A stretch of DNA of 26,580 bases from CAZBWE01 sp964440735 (GTDB lineage: Bacteria > Planctomycetota > Phycisphaerae > Sedimentisphaerales > Anaerobacaceae), in contig CAYTTK010000017.1 of assembly GCA_964440735.1 (NCBI GenBank), positions 1 to 26,580 of the forward strand, written 5' to 3'. Every line of letters starts with the position of its first letter. The first letter of the stretch is position 1. The notes under the pieces were generated by a model. That model was not told where the DNA came from. It was given only the letters and a program-made list of their open reading frames with translations, and did no database searches. The position numbers and the translations under genes are program-made. Positions 16,164 to 24,319 of the stretch are shown here, piece after piece.

Positions 16164-17615
16164 ATGAGTAAGCTAAGTCGTAGAGATTTTATCAAGAAGT
16201 CGATGGCGGTCGGGGCAACGATGGTTCTGGCGTCTCCGAATTCGCGGGTGCGTGGGGCAAATGGAGACATACGTTTGGCAGTAATAGGAGTTGGTATCCA
16301 GGGGAGCAAGCACATCAATTACTTTCAGAAGTTGGAAGGAGTTCATGTTGTAGCGATTTGCGATGCTGATAAGAAACATGTAGGCCGCTGTGCAGTAGAG
16401 TATGAGAAGAAATACGAGCGAAAGATTCAAACTTACCTCGATGTTCGAAAACTTCTGGAAGATAAAAGCATTGATGTAGTGACATCGGCAACACCGAACC
16501 ACTGGCATTCGCTGGTAACTGTATTGGCATGCCAGGCAGGCAAAGATGTTTACATCGAAAAGCCGGCCTCGCACGAAATCTGGGAGGGCCGAAAAATGGT
16601 CGAGGCGGCCCGTAAGTACAATCGGATTGTGCAAACCGGTATGCAAAAACGTTCTTCCGAAGCGCATCAACAGGCCTTTGAATATATAAAGCAGGGCAAT
16701 TTAGGAAAAATTTTGTGGATTCGCGGCATATGCTATAATCAACGTGGCAGTATTGGAAAGGTTAATGGCCCTCAGCCGATTCCGAAAGGCGTTGATTACA
16801 ATCTCTGGTGTGGCCCGGCTGATATGGAGCCGTTAATGCGCAAGAGACTGCATTACGATTGGCACTGGGTCTGGAACACCGGCAACGGCGACATCGGCAA
16901 TCAGGGGATTCATGAGGTTGATTTAACCCGCTGGGCTCTCAGCCAAAAAGGACTACCCCCAAGAGTAATAAGTATCGGCGGCAGGTTGGGATATGAAGAC
17001 GATGCTGAGACGGCCAATACACAGATAGCATTTTTCGACTATAAACCGGCCCCACTTATCTTTGAAGTCAGGGGTCTGCCACGCAAAAAAGGCGAAAGGT
17101 CGATGGATAATTACCGTGTGACTCAGATTGGCATGGTAGTTCAGTGTGAAGGTGGGTATTTTTCCGCCGGTGATGCTGGTGGCTGGATTTATGATAACGA
17201 CGGAAAGAAAGTAAAGCAATTTGCAGGTGGGGGAGGAGGTGGGCACCACCAGAATTTCATTGACGCTGTTCGAAGTCGCAAAGTCAGTGACCTTAATGCC
17301 GATATCGAGGAAGGTCATATTTCCAGCGCTCTTTGTCATATGAGCAACATCTCATACCGTCTTGGCAGGAAGATGTCGGCAGACGAGATTAAGGATTCGA
17401 TAAGCACAAACCCAGAGCTGGCGGATTCGTATGAACGAATGTTGACACATCTGGCAGCGAATGAGATTGACCTGACAAAGACGCCTCTTGTTAACGGCCC
17501 GATGCTGACGATGGATACCGAGAAAGAAGTGTTTATCGGCGAGCATAGTGAGTGGGCGAATATGTATTTGAAGCGAAACTATCGCGAGCCGTTTGTTGTG
17601 CCGGATAAGGTTTGA
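16164..17615 (+). CDS. Tat-exported Gfo/Idh/MocA family oxidoreductase, copy 1
   Basis: A 483-residue NAD(P)-dependent sugar dehydrogenase-like protein. The Tat signal is SRRDFIKKSMAVGATMVL (RR at 6-7). The Rossmann loop GVGIQG lies at 42-47 and the family EKP motif (dinucleotide/active-site lysine) at 132-134. The second domain carries NGDIGNQGIHEVD, with H250 as the likely catalytic histidine. Tat-exported members of this family are thought to carry a tightly bound cofactor and use it non-dissociably. The last 162 bp are almost identical to those of the next gene. After the stop, a short piece resembles the start of the isomerase gene (see findings). The protein probably oxidises or epimerises a sugar or glycoside; the substrate is unknown. 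Confidence 0.9.
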   Translation: MSKLSRRDFIKKSMAVGATMVLASPNSRVRGANGDIRLAVIGVGIQGSKHINYFQKLEGVHVVAICDADKKHVGRCAVEYEKKYERKIQTYLDVRKLLEDKSIDVVTSATPNHWHSLVTVLACQAGKDVYIEKPASHEIWEGRKMVEAARKYNRIVQTGMQKRSSEAHQQAFEYIKQGNLGKILWIRGICYNQRGSIGKVNGPQPIPKGVDYNLWCGPADMEPLMRKRLHYDWHWVWNTGNGDIGNQGIHEVDLTRWALSQKGLPPRVISIGGRLGYEDDAETANTQIAFFDYKPAPLIFEVRGLPRKKGERSMDNYRVTQIGMVVQCEGGYFSAGDAGGWIYDNDGKKVKQFAGGGGGGHHQNFIDAVRSRKVSDLNADIEEGHISSALCHMSNISYRLGRKMSADEIKDSISTNPELADSYERMLTHLAANEIDLTKTPLVNGPMLTMDTEKEVFIGEHSEWANMYLKRNYREPFVVPDKV

Positions 17616-17640
17616 TGGGGTTTGCTCTGATGAAGGGCCG
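17616..17640 (+). pseudogene. possible ghost of an isomerase gene start
   Basis: Directly after the first oxidoreductase stop, the sequence TTTGATG-ggg-TTTGCTCTG parallels TTTGATG-aaa-TTTGCTCTG at the junction of the second oxidoreductase and the isomerase gene. A gapped ATG...GAAGGTCGT-like stretch follows. It would be the scar of a deleted isomerase copy. It is short, so chance or the edge of the duplication remain possible. Confidence 0.35.
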
Positions 17641-17691
17641 AATCCAGGATGTTTTATATAGAACCCTTTTAGAAAATAAAGGAGAAGCATT

Positions 17692-19143
17692 ATGAATAAG
17701 TTGACTCGTCGAGACTTTATCAAGGGCTCGATGGCAGCAGGTGCCGCTATGGTAGTGTTTACGCCGTATTCCCGCGTTCTTGGTGCGAATGATAATATCC
17801 GTGCGGCAGTGGTAGGCATTCGCGGTCGGGGTCATGGCCATATCAGGTGGTTCGGTAAGATTCCCGGCCTGCGGGTCGTGGCACTTTGTGACGCGGATAA
17901 GAAAATTCTTCAGCGCGATGTTGACAGCTTCAAAAAACGCAATGAGAATGTAGTTGCTTATGTTGATTATCGCAAACTATTGGACGATAAGAACATTGAT
18001 GTCATTATCATTGCCACACCTAATCACTGGCATTCTCTTATGACCGTTTGGGCCTGCCAGGCCGGCAAGGATGTTTACGTTGAAAAGCCGGTCTCACACA
18101 ATATCTGGGAAGGCCGAAAAATGGTCGAGGCGGCTCGCAAGTATAACCGCATCGTCCAGGCTGGCAGCCAAAAGCGTTCCGACCCTGGTTTGATAGAGGC
18201 ATTTGGATATATTCGAGAGGGGAATCTGGGAGCCATCAAGTGGGCTCGGGGTTTTTGCTATAAGCGACGTGGCAGTATTGGAAAGGTCGACGGCCCTCAG
18301 CCGATTCCAGAAAGCATTGATTATAATCTCTGGTGCGGCCCGGCTGATATGAAGCCGTTAATGCGCAAAAATCTGCATTATGACTGGCACTGGGTCTGGA
18401 ATACCGGCAACGGTGACATCGGCAACCAGGGGCTTCACGAAATGGATTTAGCCCGCTGGGCTCTTTGCCAGGAAGGGCTGCCCCCGAGAGTAATAAGCAT
18501 CGGCGGCAGATTGGGATATGAAGACGACGGTGAAACGGCCAATACGCAGATAGCATTTTACGACTATAAGCCGGCCCCTTTGATTTTTGAAGTTCGGGGT
18601 CTACCTCGCAAGAAGGACGACCCTGCGATGGATTACTTCCGAAAAGTAACTCAAATTGGCGTAGCGATTCAGTGCGAGAATGGTTACTTTGCCGGTGGTG
18701 GAGGCGGTGGCTGGGCATACGATAATAGCGGTGAGAGAATCAAGCAGTTCAAAGGAGACGCTGGCGGCGGGCATGCTGCCAACTTCATAAAGGCAGTGCG
18801 AAGCCGAAATGTCAGCGACCTCAACGCAGATATAGAGAAGATGCATGTTTCCAGCGCTTTAAGTCATTTGGGCAACATCTCATACCGTCTTGGCAAGAAG
18901 ATGTCGGCAGACGAAATCAAAGACTCGATAAAGGGCGACGCAGAACTGGCGGATTCGTATGAACGAGTGCTGGCGCATCTTGCAGCGAATGAGATTGACC
19001 TGACAAAGACGCCTCTGGTTAACGGCCCGATGCTGACGATGGATACCGAGAAAGAGGTGTTTATCGGCGAGCATAGTGAGTGGGCGAATATGTATTTGAA
19101 GCGAAACTATCGCGAGCCGTTTGTTGTGCCGGATAAGGTTTGA
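17692..19143 (+). CDS. Tat-exported Gfo/Idh/MocA family oxidoreductase, copy 2
   Basis: A 483-residue paralogue of the preceding gene and of identical length. Tat signal TRRDFIKGSMAAGAAMVV (RR at 6-7), Rossmann loop GIRGRG (42-47), EKP at 131-133, and the NGDIGNQGLHEMD motif. The dinucleotide loop differs from copy 1 (GVGIQG), so cofactor or substrate preference may differ. The final 54 residues are identical in the two proteins. AAAGGAG precedes the ATG. Its TGA overlaps the ATG of the isomerase gene (TGATG), so the two are probably translationally coupled. Confidence 0.9.
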   Translation: MNKLTRRDFIKGSMAAGAAMVVFTPYSRVLGANDNIRAAVVGIRGRGHGHIRWFGKIPGLRVVALCDADKKILQRDVDSFKKRNENVVAYVDYRKLLDDKNIDVIIIATPNHWHSLMTVWACQAGKDVYVEKPVSHNIWEGRKMVEAARKYNRIVQAGSQKRSDPGLIEAFGYIREGNLGAIKWARGFCYKRRGSIGKVDGPQPIPESIDYNLWCGPADMKPLMRKNLHYDWHWVWNTGNGDIGNQGLHEMDLARWALCQEGLPPRVISIGGRLGYEDDGETANTQIAFYDYKPAPLIFEVRGLPRKKDDPAMDYFRKVTQIGVAIQCENGYFAGGGGGGWAYDNSGERIKQFKGDAGGGHAANFIKAVRSRNVSDLNADIEKMHVSSALSHLGNISYRLGKKMSADEIKDSIKGDAELADSYERVLAHLAANEIDLTKTPLVNGPMLTMDTEKEVFIGEHSEWANMYLKRNYREPFVVPDKV

Positions 19144-19961
19144 TGAAATTTGCTCTGTGCAATGAGATGTTTGAAGGTCGTCCGATGGCCGAAGTCTGCT
19201 CGGCTGCGAGGCAGCTTGGATATCATGGCATTGAGATAGCGCCATTTACTCTGTCACGCTCGGCAGAAGATATTACCGCGGGGCAGAAAGAAGAAACCCG
19301 AAAAATCATCGAGGACCAGGGTCTGGAGGTTGTCGGTCTGCACTGGCTTTTTGCCGGGCCGACCGGTCTGCATATAACAACCACGGATTATAAGGTATGG
19401 GGGAGGACAAAAGATTATCTATCCTGCCTGTTGGATTTGTGCAGTGATTTAGGCGGTAAAGTGCTGGTGCTTGGCTCTCCGAAGCAGCGGAGCATCGTAA
19501 AGGGACAAACAAAGGATGGGGCCTGGAATAGGGCCGTGGAGTTGATTAGCTGTGTTCTCGATAAGGCGGACAAACTGGGCTTGACTATCTGCCTCGAACC
19601 GCTGTCACCAGTAGAGACTGATTTTATCAATACGGTTTCAGAAGGGATGCGGATGGTGCGACAGATTAACCATCCGAACTTTAAAATTCACCTGGATGTC
19701 AAAGCAATGTGCTCAGAGTCAAAACCTGTGCCGGAGATTATCCGTTCGGTTCGGGCTGAGGACATCGGCCATTTTCACGTCAACGACCCCAATCTTTATG
19801 GTCCCGGTATGGGAGAGCTGGATTATGGGCCGATTGTAGCTGCCATCCGTGACATTGGCTGGAATAAGTGGCTAAGCGTAGAGGTGTTCAAGTACGACCC
19901 GTCCCCGGAGACAATTGCTTATAAAAGCATACAATATTTACGGTCTTTTTGGAAAGTTTGA
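19143..19961 (+). CDS. sugar phosphate isomerase/epimerase (xylose isomerase-like TIM barrel)
   Basis: A 272-residue protein of the AP-endonuclease-2/xylose isomerase-like fold. Likely metal ligands follow the family order: E152 (ICLEPL), D185 (IHLDVK), H210/H212 (GHFHVND) and E247 (SVEVF). The ATG at 19143 shares its A with the stop of the upstream oxidoreductase; a TTG one codon earlier is less likely. There is no signal peptide, so it should be cytoplasmic, although the four genes before it encode Tat-exported proteins. Related proteins (IolE, IolI, KetoR-type and C-glycoside-cleaving enzymes) act on keto-sugars made by Gfo/Idh dehydrogenases, which fits this neighbourhood. The exact substrate is unknown. 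Confidence 0.88.
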   Translation: MKFALCNEMFEGRPMAEVCSAARQLGYHGIEIAPFTLSRSAEDITAGQKEETRKIIEDQGLEVVGLHWLFAGPTGLHITTTDYKVWGRTKDYLSCLLDLCSDLGGKVLVLGSPKQRSIVKGQTKDGAWNRAVELISCVLDKADKLGLTICLEPLSPVETDFINTVSEGMRMVRQINHPNFKIHLDVKAMCSESKPVPEIIRSVRAEDIGHFHVNDPNLYGPGMGELDYGPIVAAIRDIGWNKWLSVEVFKYDPSPETIAYKSIQYLRSFWKV

Positions 19962-19980
19962 TTGGTATTGCCGGATAAGT

Positions 19981-20466
19981 ATGAGCATTAAGTGGAAATC
20001 AAAGAAAAGCTGGCGGGAAAAGCTGGAAAATCCGCCTGCTGGTTTGCCTAAGGTTGTTGGGGGTCCGGCGAAGTGGGCGAAAAGATTTGGCGGTAGACGC
20101 GTTCTCGTGCCCACACCTTTACTTGTCGATGAGCAGATACGAAAGGTTAAAGAAGGAAAACTCATCACAGTAAAACAAATCAGAGATAGGCTTGCGAAAG
20201 AATTTAAGGCAGATTCGAGTTGTCCGATGACGGTCGGTATCTTCCTTCGAATCTGCTCTGAGACAGCAGAGGAAGATTTGCGAAAGGGGAAGAAAAGGAT
20301 AACGACTTACTGGCGTGTGGTCAAAGATGACGGCAGCTTGAATCCTAAATTTCCCGGTGGAGTTAAAGCCTAGGCTGCACATCTGAAGAGAGAAGGGCAT
20401 AAAATCGCCACCGGCAAGGGCCAAAAACCACCTAAAGTGAGGGAATTTGAGAAGGCGTTAGTCTGA
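19981..20466 (+). pseudogene. alkyltransferase-like (MGMT family) gene with an in-frame TAG
   Basis: The frame starting at 19981 encodes SWREKLENPPAGLPKVVGGP, then RVLVPTPLLVDEQIRKVKEG, LITVKQIRDRLAKEF and ITTYWRVVKDDGSLNPKFPG. This is the winged-helix DNA-binding domain of the O6-methylguanine transferase family. The active-site region PCHRVV is replaced by TYWRVV, so there is no alkyl-acceptor cysteine (ATL-like). A TAG at 20371-20373 ends the frame after 130 codons, but the same frame continues with AAHLKREGHKIATGKG and on to a TGA at 20464-20466, as expected for the family's C-terminus (161 residues). The TAG therefore looks like a single C-to-T change of a CAG codon. The short product may still work. 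The longest frame starts at 19915, inside the isomerase gene, and is not the likely start. Confidence 0.75.
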
Positions 20467-21474
20467 AAAAGAAGACTTTGGCGGTTTTTTGGCGCGGATT
20501 AAAGAATTCATATATTCACCTCTGTAAAGCAACGTCGCATCAACAAAACCAGCGTGCGAGAGGTCTTCTCGGAATTCGTCAAAGGTGTATGTTCCGCCGG
20601 ATTCGGTTGCAACAAGCATATTGACGGCAAACAATGCTCCGGTTTGGGGGTTGGTCCGAGATTCATCCATAACTACATCACGTATAACCAAAATGCCATT
20701 TTCTTGAAGAGCCGAATAAATTTTGGAAAAGAGCTCACGATTCTGCTGGCGTGAGTTCTGATGGGTAACAGCGCTTAACCAAACGAAATCCACACTTGCT
20801 GGTAGGTCATCTTTATAAAAATCTCCCGCTACTAAACTGACACGTTTGCTTAAGCTGGCTTCAGTGATTCGTTTTTGGGCTAATGGTATCACATCAGGCA
20901 AATCGAATAGTGTTGCGTTTGCCTGTGGGACAGATTTAAGAAATTCGATTGTCCATGTGCCGGATGCACCGCCGATATCGAGCATGTGCTTAAAAGAAAG
21001 CGGTTGCAAACAGTTTATGACATGAGGGATGATGGGAGTTGAAAAGATATTCATAGCGCCTATAAATGAATCACGGTCGGCGGCTTCGCCGCGAATGCTT
21101 GGCGGAGCTTCAGCAGGTTTTCCAGTCTTTACCGCCTGGGCTAATTGAAGCCAGCGCCGATGGCAATTGGCCAAGTGGCGAACAGCCGGCAATATATTAT
21201 GGCAGCCGGTTTCAGATAGCAAATCAGCTATCTGTGGTGGGGCGATATATTTATTTTTTCGCTTTATTAAAAAACCAAGAGCGGTGAGAGCATCGAGCAA
21301 CACAGTTGTTGCTCGAAGGTTGCTGCTGAGTTTAGCAGACAGCGATTGGGCTGTCATTGGTTCATTTTTAAGCAAGGTAAAAATGTCTAAGTCAGCGGCG
21401 GCGGAGAGCACACAGGCCGGCTGAAATGCCCTGACTATCTGTAAAACTCTATCTTCTGTCCATTGCTTCGCCAT
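20458..21474 (-). CDS. SAM-dependent O-methyltransferase (acetylserotonin/hydroxyneurosporene type)
   Basis: A 338-residue methyltransferase. The N-terminal helical dimerisation domain (residues 1-85, with LDIFTLLKNEPMTAQSLSAK) is followed by a Rossmann-like SAM domain with LDIGGASG (165-172), FDLPDV (190-195), and the VAGDFY acidic motif (215-220). These define the plant-like O-methyltransferase group (PF00891), which methylates hydroxyls of aromatic or polyketide-like substrates. The usual catalytic histidine position reads THQNSRQQN. AAGGAAA lies upstream of the ATG. It converges with the broken alkyltransferase-like frame, overlapping by 9 bp. No biosynthetic partners are adjacent, so the substrate is unknown. 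Confidence 0.85.
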   Translation of the reverse strand: MAKQWTEDRVLQIVRAFQPACVLSAAADLDIFTLLKNEPMTAQSLSAKLSSNLRATTVLLDALTALGFLIKRKNKYIAPPQIADLLSETGCHNILPAVRHLANCHRRWLQLAQAVKTGKPAEAPPSIRGEAADRDSFIGAMNIFSTPIIPHVINCLQPLSFKHMLDIGGASGTWTIEFLKSVPQANATLFDLPDVIPLAQKRITEASLSKRVSLVAGDFYKDDLPASVDFVWLSAVTHQNSRQQNRELFSKIYSALQENGILVIRDVVMDESRTNPQTGALFAVNMLVATESGGTYTFDEFREDLSHAGFVDATLLYRGEYMNSLIRAKKPPKSSFSD

Positions 21475-21819
21475 TTATATATTTCCTTGTTAGAATCATA
21501 ACGTTGAATTTCTTTGTCTCTAAATTGGGCTGTTTTTCGATTTTCGCCATTGGATAATAGTATATTTAGCAATGTTATCGTATGTAAGGCAAATTCTGTC
21601 AAAGCAGTAAAAATGAAGGAATTTTTCCGCTAAAATTCCCTTCTCCGTTTTAAGCAGTTTCTTTAGTCTGTGAACGGCAAAGTACCGGCGATTTCGGTTT
21701 AACCAGGATGGTGGTTTATTGATATTTTAATAGTTTTACTCTTGACGGCTGCATATTCAATTGATAATTAGTATTGATAATTGATTAGAGATTTTAGCGT
21801 TTCCTGAAAGGAGGCAATT
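21475..21819. other. divergent intergenic region with a hairpin
   Basis: This 345-bp gap between the methyltransferase (minus) and lipoprotein (plus) genes holds an inverted repeat at 21615-21643 (GAAGGAATTTT with AAAATTCCCTTC, one bulge, loop TTCCGCT). A TTGACG box at about 21737 lacks a well-spaced -10, apart from GATAAT at 15 bp. No gene is seen. Confidence 0.45.
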
Positions 21820-22611
21820 ATGGCAAGGATTGTTTTAACGACAGTACTTATAATTTCACTGAATGTATTGGTTGGCTGTGGCGGGGTTGACAAAGGCGAA
21901 GGCCAGCTTATCCCAACTTCCGTGAAGAAGTTTGGCTACACCGGTGAGGTTAAGGCCACCGAGGCAGAAGAGATTGACACTGTTGAAAATGTGGCAATCA
22001 ATCGGCAGGCGTACCGGCAGGGTCTTAAGTTATTAATCGAATATTACAACAAGGTGGGCAACAATATGAAGCTGCGGTGGGCCAAAAAGGAATTAGTTTC
22101 ATTGAATGCTATACCACAATATAAGTACATTATTGAAGCGGAGGTGGCCGGTCCCAATTTGAAAGCGAGCACTAAGATTCCAGAAGCGGATGCGCTCTAT
22201 AGAGATGCCGTTCGTCTTGATAAGAAGGCCAAACGTGCGATTATTATTAAAGACAATGACCTGTTGCGTTTGGCACTGGATAAATACAACGAACTGATAA
22301 AAAAGCACCCCTCGAGCGATAAGATTGATAATGCGGCATATAAGGCTGGCGTAATTTATGAATATTTCAATGATTATAGTATAGCCCTTTTGTATTATAA
22401 AAGGGCCTATCAATGGAATCCTGCTACGCCTTACCCTGCCAGATTCAAGGAGGCATATATTCTGGATAGACGTCTGTCCCGCAGAGCAGAGGCGCTGGAG
22501 CTGTATAAGCAAGCCATCGCAGCCGTCAAAAAGGGCCAGCATATTAAATGGGTGCATTGGACCGAAAAACGCATCAAAGAGCTATCCGTAAGTGATGAAG
22601 GCGGACGATAA
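21820..22611 (+). CDS. TPR-containing lipoprotein
   Basis: A 263-residue exported protein. The N-terminal 20 residues form a lipoprotein signal with lipobox LVGC (Cys20), and the mature protein would begin CGGVDKGEG. The rest is helical. The pattern at about 155-245 (LALDKYNELIKKHPSSDKID, AAYKAGVIYEYFNDYSIALL, YYKRAYQWNPATPYPA) has the spacing of three TPR-like repeats, as in BamD/YbgF-type envelope proteins. No specific family is recognised. A strong Shine-Dalgarno (AAAGGAGG) precedes the ATG, and a clear terminator follows, so it is probably monocistronic. Confidence 0.8.
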   Translation: MARIVLTTVLIISLNVLVGCGGVDKGEGQLIPTSVKKFGYTGEVKATEAEEIDTVENVAINRQAYRQGLKLLIEYYNKVGNNMKLRWAKKELVSLNAIPQYKYIIEAEVAGPNLKASTKIPEADALYRDAVRLDKKAKRAIIIKDNDLLRLALDKYNELIKKHPSSDKIDNAAYKAGVIYEYFNDYSIALLYYKRAYQWNPATPYPARFKEAYILDRRLSRRAEALELYKQAIAAVKKGQHIKWVHWTEKRIKELSVSDEGGR

Positions 22612-22653
22612 TATTGGCAGAAATTTGAGCGAAAGTTATTGAGAAGGAATTTC

Positions 22654-22692
22654 GGGCCTGGATGGATATCAGGCCCATTTTTTTTCTTTTTT
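22654..22692 (+). terminator. rho-independent terminator after the lipoprotein gene
   Basis: Stem GGGCCTG(g)AT / ATCAGGCCC with a GGAT loop, followed by A and a run of T interrupted by one C. It is the strongest terminator in the window. Confidence 0.88.
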
Positions 22693-22694
22693 AG

Positions 22695-22748
22695 ATGCAG
22701 ATTTACACTGTATAAAATTAGACACAGATTAACACGGATTTTCACTGT
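22695..22748. repeat. imperfect direct repeat before tilS
   Basis: Two similar units, CAGATTTACACTG and CAGATTAACACGG, lie about 25 bp apart in the gap between the terminator and tilS. The motif resembles interspersed repeats of the ACACAGATTAACACGG type. The meaning is unclear. Confidence 0.35.
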
Positions 22749-22768
22749 TTTGTTTTTATTTATGCAAA

Positions 22769-24235
22769 ATGCTAACTGAGTTTGAAAATAAAGTAGCTGA
22801 TTTTGCACAGGCGAAGGGGCTTTTCGATTCAACTAATAAAGTTTTGCTGGCCGTTTCCGGCGGAGCTGATTCGACAGCCCTTATGTATGTAATGCAGTCG
22901 TTGAAAAGCAGGCATGTCTTAGGGGCCGAACTGCTCTGCGCTCATATAAATCATCAGTTAAGGGGGGGCGAAGCTGATAAAGATGAAGATTTTGTTATAG
23001 CAGAGGCGGCGAAACTAAATTTGGTTGTAATGACAAGGCCAGTGGATGTGCGGGACTATGCTCATCGCGATAAACTGTCGATTGAGACGGCGGCCCGGAA
23101 ATTGCGGATTGAAAGTTTGCTCGATATTGCGAAGGCCAACAACTGCCAGGTGATAGCGACCGCCCATCAAAAAAACGACAATGCCGAGACCGTTTTACAA
23201 CGATTGGTTCGAGGGACTGGCTTTCGCGGCCTCGGTGGAATCTGGCCGAAGCGTGTCTTTGCCGGAATCAATTTTGCGAGGCCATTTTTGTGTGTCAGGC
23301 GAGAGGAAGTCATTGAGTATTTGAGAGGGCAGAATCTGAAATGGCGGGAAGACCATACCAATATCGATTTTACATACAGGCGAAATTTTATTCGGCATTG
23401 TCTGATTCCTGCATTGCAAAAGCAGTGCAGAAGCTCTTTAGTGGAGCAATTGTTTGATTTATCCGATTCGGCCCAGCGTTTTTATGGTTTGGTTTGCAGT
23501 GAAGCGGAAAAAGTGTGGCAGGGTTTGACTAAAGTCAGCGGTGAAACAACTGTGTTGAATTTGAAGGGCTTTTTGGCCCAGCCGCAGGCAGTAAAGGTTG
23601 AGCTTGTTCGGCGAAGTTTGGCTGCGGTCGGCAGCGGAGAAAGAGATTTAACACATCGACACTTCGAAAGAATATTACAATTAGCACAGTCAAATATCAG
23701 CGGCAGGAAAATCGAATTGCCGGATGGGTTTGTGGTTCAGCATGAATACGAGAGTTTGATTTTTGCCAGGCCGAAAGAAAAAGCTACTACTGACGAACTG
23801 ATAATCAAGGCCATCAAATTGAATATCCCAGGAAAAACAAAATTTGGACATTATCTGATAGAAGCCACTATACTTGATGCTCCAATTACCAGTTACCAGT
23901 CTTTCGACAAGCTCAAGATGGTGAGCAAAGTCGAACCATTACCAATTACCAATTACAAGCCTGTTGAGAAGTTTGATTTAGATAAGGTCAAGCTGCCGTT
24001 ATTTGTTCGCCCTCGCGAAGCTGGTGATAGATTTGTTCCTCTGGGTCTGAGTGGGGAGAAAAAGGTGGGCAAATTCCTCACCGCTGCGAAAGTGCCCCAA
24101 GAAATACGTGAAAAAATGTTTATTGTTGCTGATAGTGAGAAGATAATCTGGCTCTGGCCGATTCGGATTAGCGAGCAAGCCAAAATCACCAGCGAGACAA
24201 AAAAAATTCTACAACTGCAAATAATAAAAAGTTAG
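22769..24235 (+). CDS. tilS: tRNA(Ile)-lysidine synthetase
   Basis: A 488-residue cytoplasmic enzyme that attaches lysine to C34 of the CAU-anticodon tRNA-Ile, converting its decoding from AUG to AUA. The PP-loop SGGADS is at 30-35, followed by CAHINHQLRG, the ATAHQKNDNAETVLQRLVRG segment, an RRNFIRHCLIP helix, and the C-terminal TilS domain (LFVRPREAGDRFVPLGL, WLWPIRISEQAKI). Residues about 372-396 (ITSYQSFDKLKMVSKVEPLP and ITNY) are encoded by repetitive palindromic DNA and look like an in-frame insertion between the linker and C-terminal domain. No clear ribosome binding site precedes the ATG. A terminator-like A/T hairpin follows the stop. Confidence 0.93.
   Translation: MLTEFENKVADFAQAKGLFDSTNKVLLAVSGGADSTALMYVMQSLKSRHVLGAELLCAHINHQLRGGEADKDEDFVIAEAAKLNLVVMTRPVDVRDYAHRDKLSIETAARKLRIESLLDIAKANNCQVIATAHQKNDNAETVLQRLVRGTGFRGLGGIWPKRVFAGINFARPFLCVRREEVIEYLRGQNLKWREDHTNIDFTYRRNFIRHCLIPALQKQCRSSLVEQLFDLSDSAQRFYGLVCSEAEKVWQGLTKVSGETTVLNLKGFLAQPQAVKVELVRRSLAAVGSGERDLTHRHFERILQLAQSNISGRKIELPDGFVVQHEYESLIFARPKEKATTDELIIKAIKLNIPGKTKFGHYLIEATILDAPITSYQSFDKLKMVSKVEPLPITNYKPVEKFDLDKVKLPLFVRPREAGDRFVPLGLSGEKKVGKFLTAAKVPQEIREKMFIVADSEKIIWLWPIRISEQAKITSETKKILQLQIIKS
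23883..23956. repeat. palindromic element flanked by ATTACCA repeats inside tilS
   Basis: A 33-bp hairpin (23903-23935: TTCGAC/GTCGAA and GCTCA/TGAGC) lies between two short arrays of the ATTACCA(A/G) heptamer (23883-23900 and 23938-23956). Both parts look like intergenic repeat elements, but here they are read in frame within tilS. Confidence 0.7.
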
Positions 24236-24249
24236 CAGTTTTACTTTTT
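24226..24249 (+). terminator. weak A/T hairpin after tilS
   Basis: AAAAAGT pairs with ACTTTTT across a ten-base loop, starting in the last tilS codons and ending in a T-run. It has no G/C core, so it is a weak terminator candidate. Confidence 0.28.
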
Positions 24250-24319
24250 CCTTATTTAAGTTTACAATTTATCCCAATAATAAAAACAGAGAAATACAAT
24301 GTAAAGAAAGGACTGACCA

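Noticed and set aside
19915..19980. Upstream start for the alkyltransferase-like gene
   Set aside because: It would overlap the isomerase end by 47 bp and adds residues unlike the family; the ATG at 19981 begins the conserved part.
21660..21720. Cyclic-di-GMP (GEMM) riboswitch before the lipoprotein gene
   Set aside because: A GGCAAAGTACCGG stretch is suggestive, but the second conserved half (ACGCAAAGCC) is missing.
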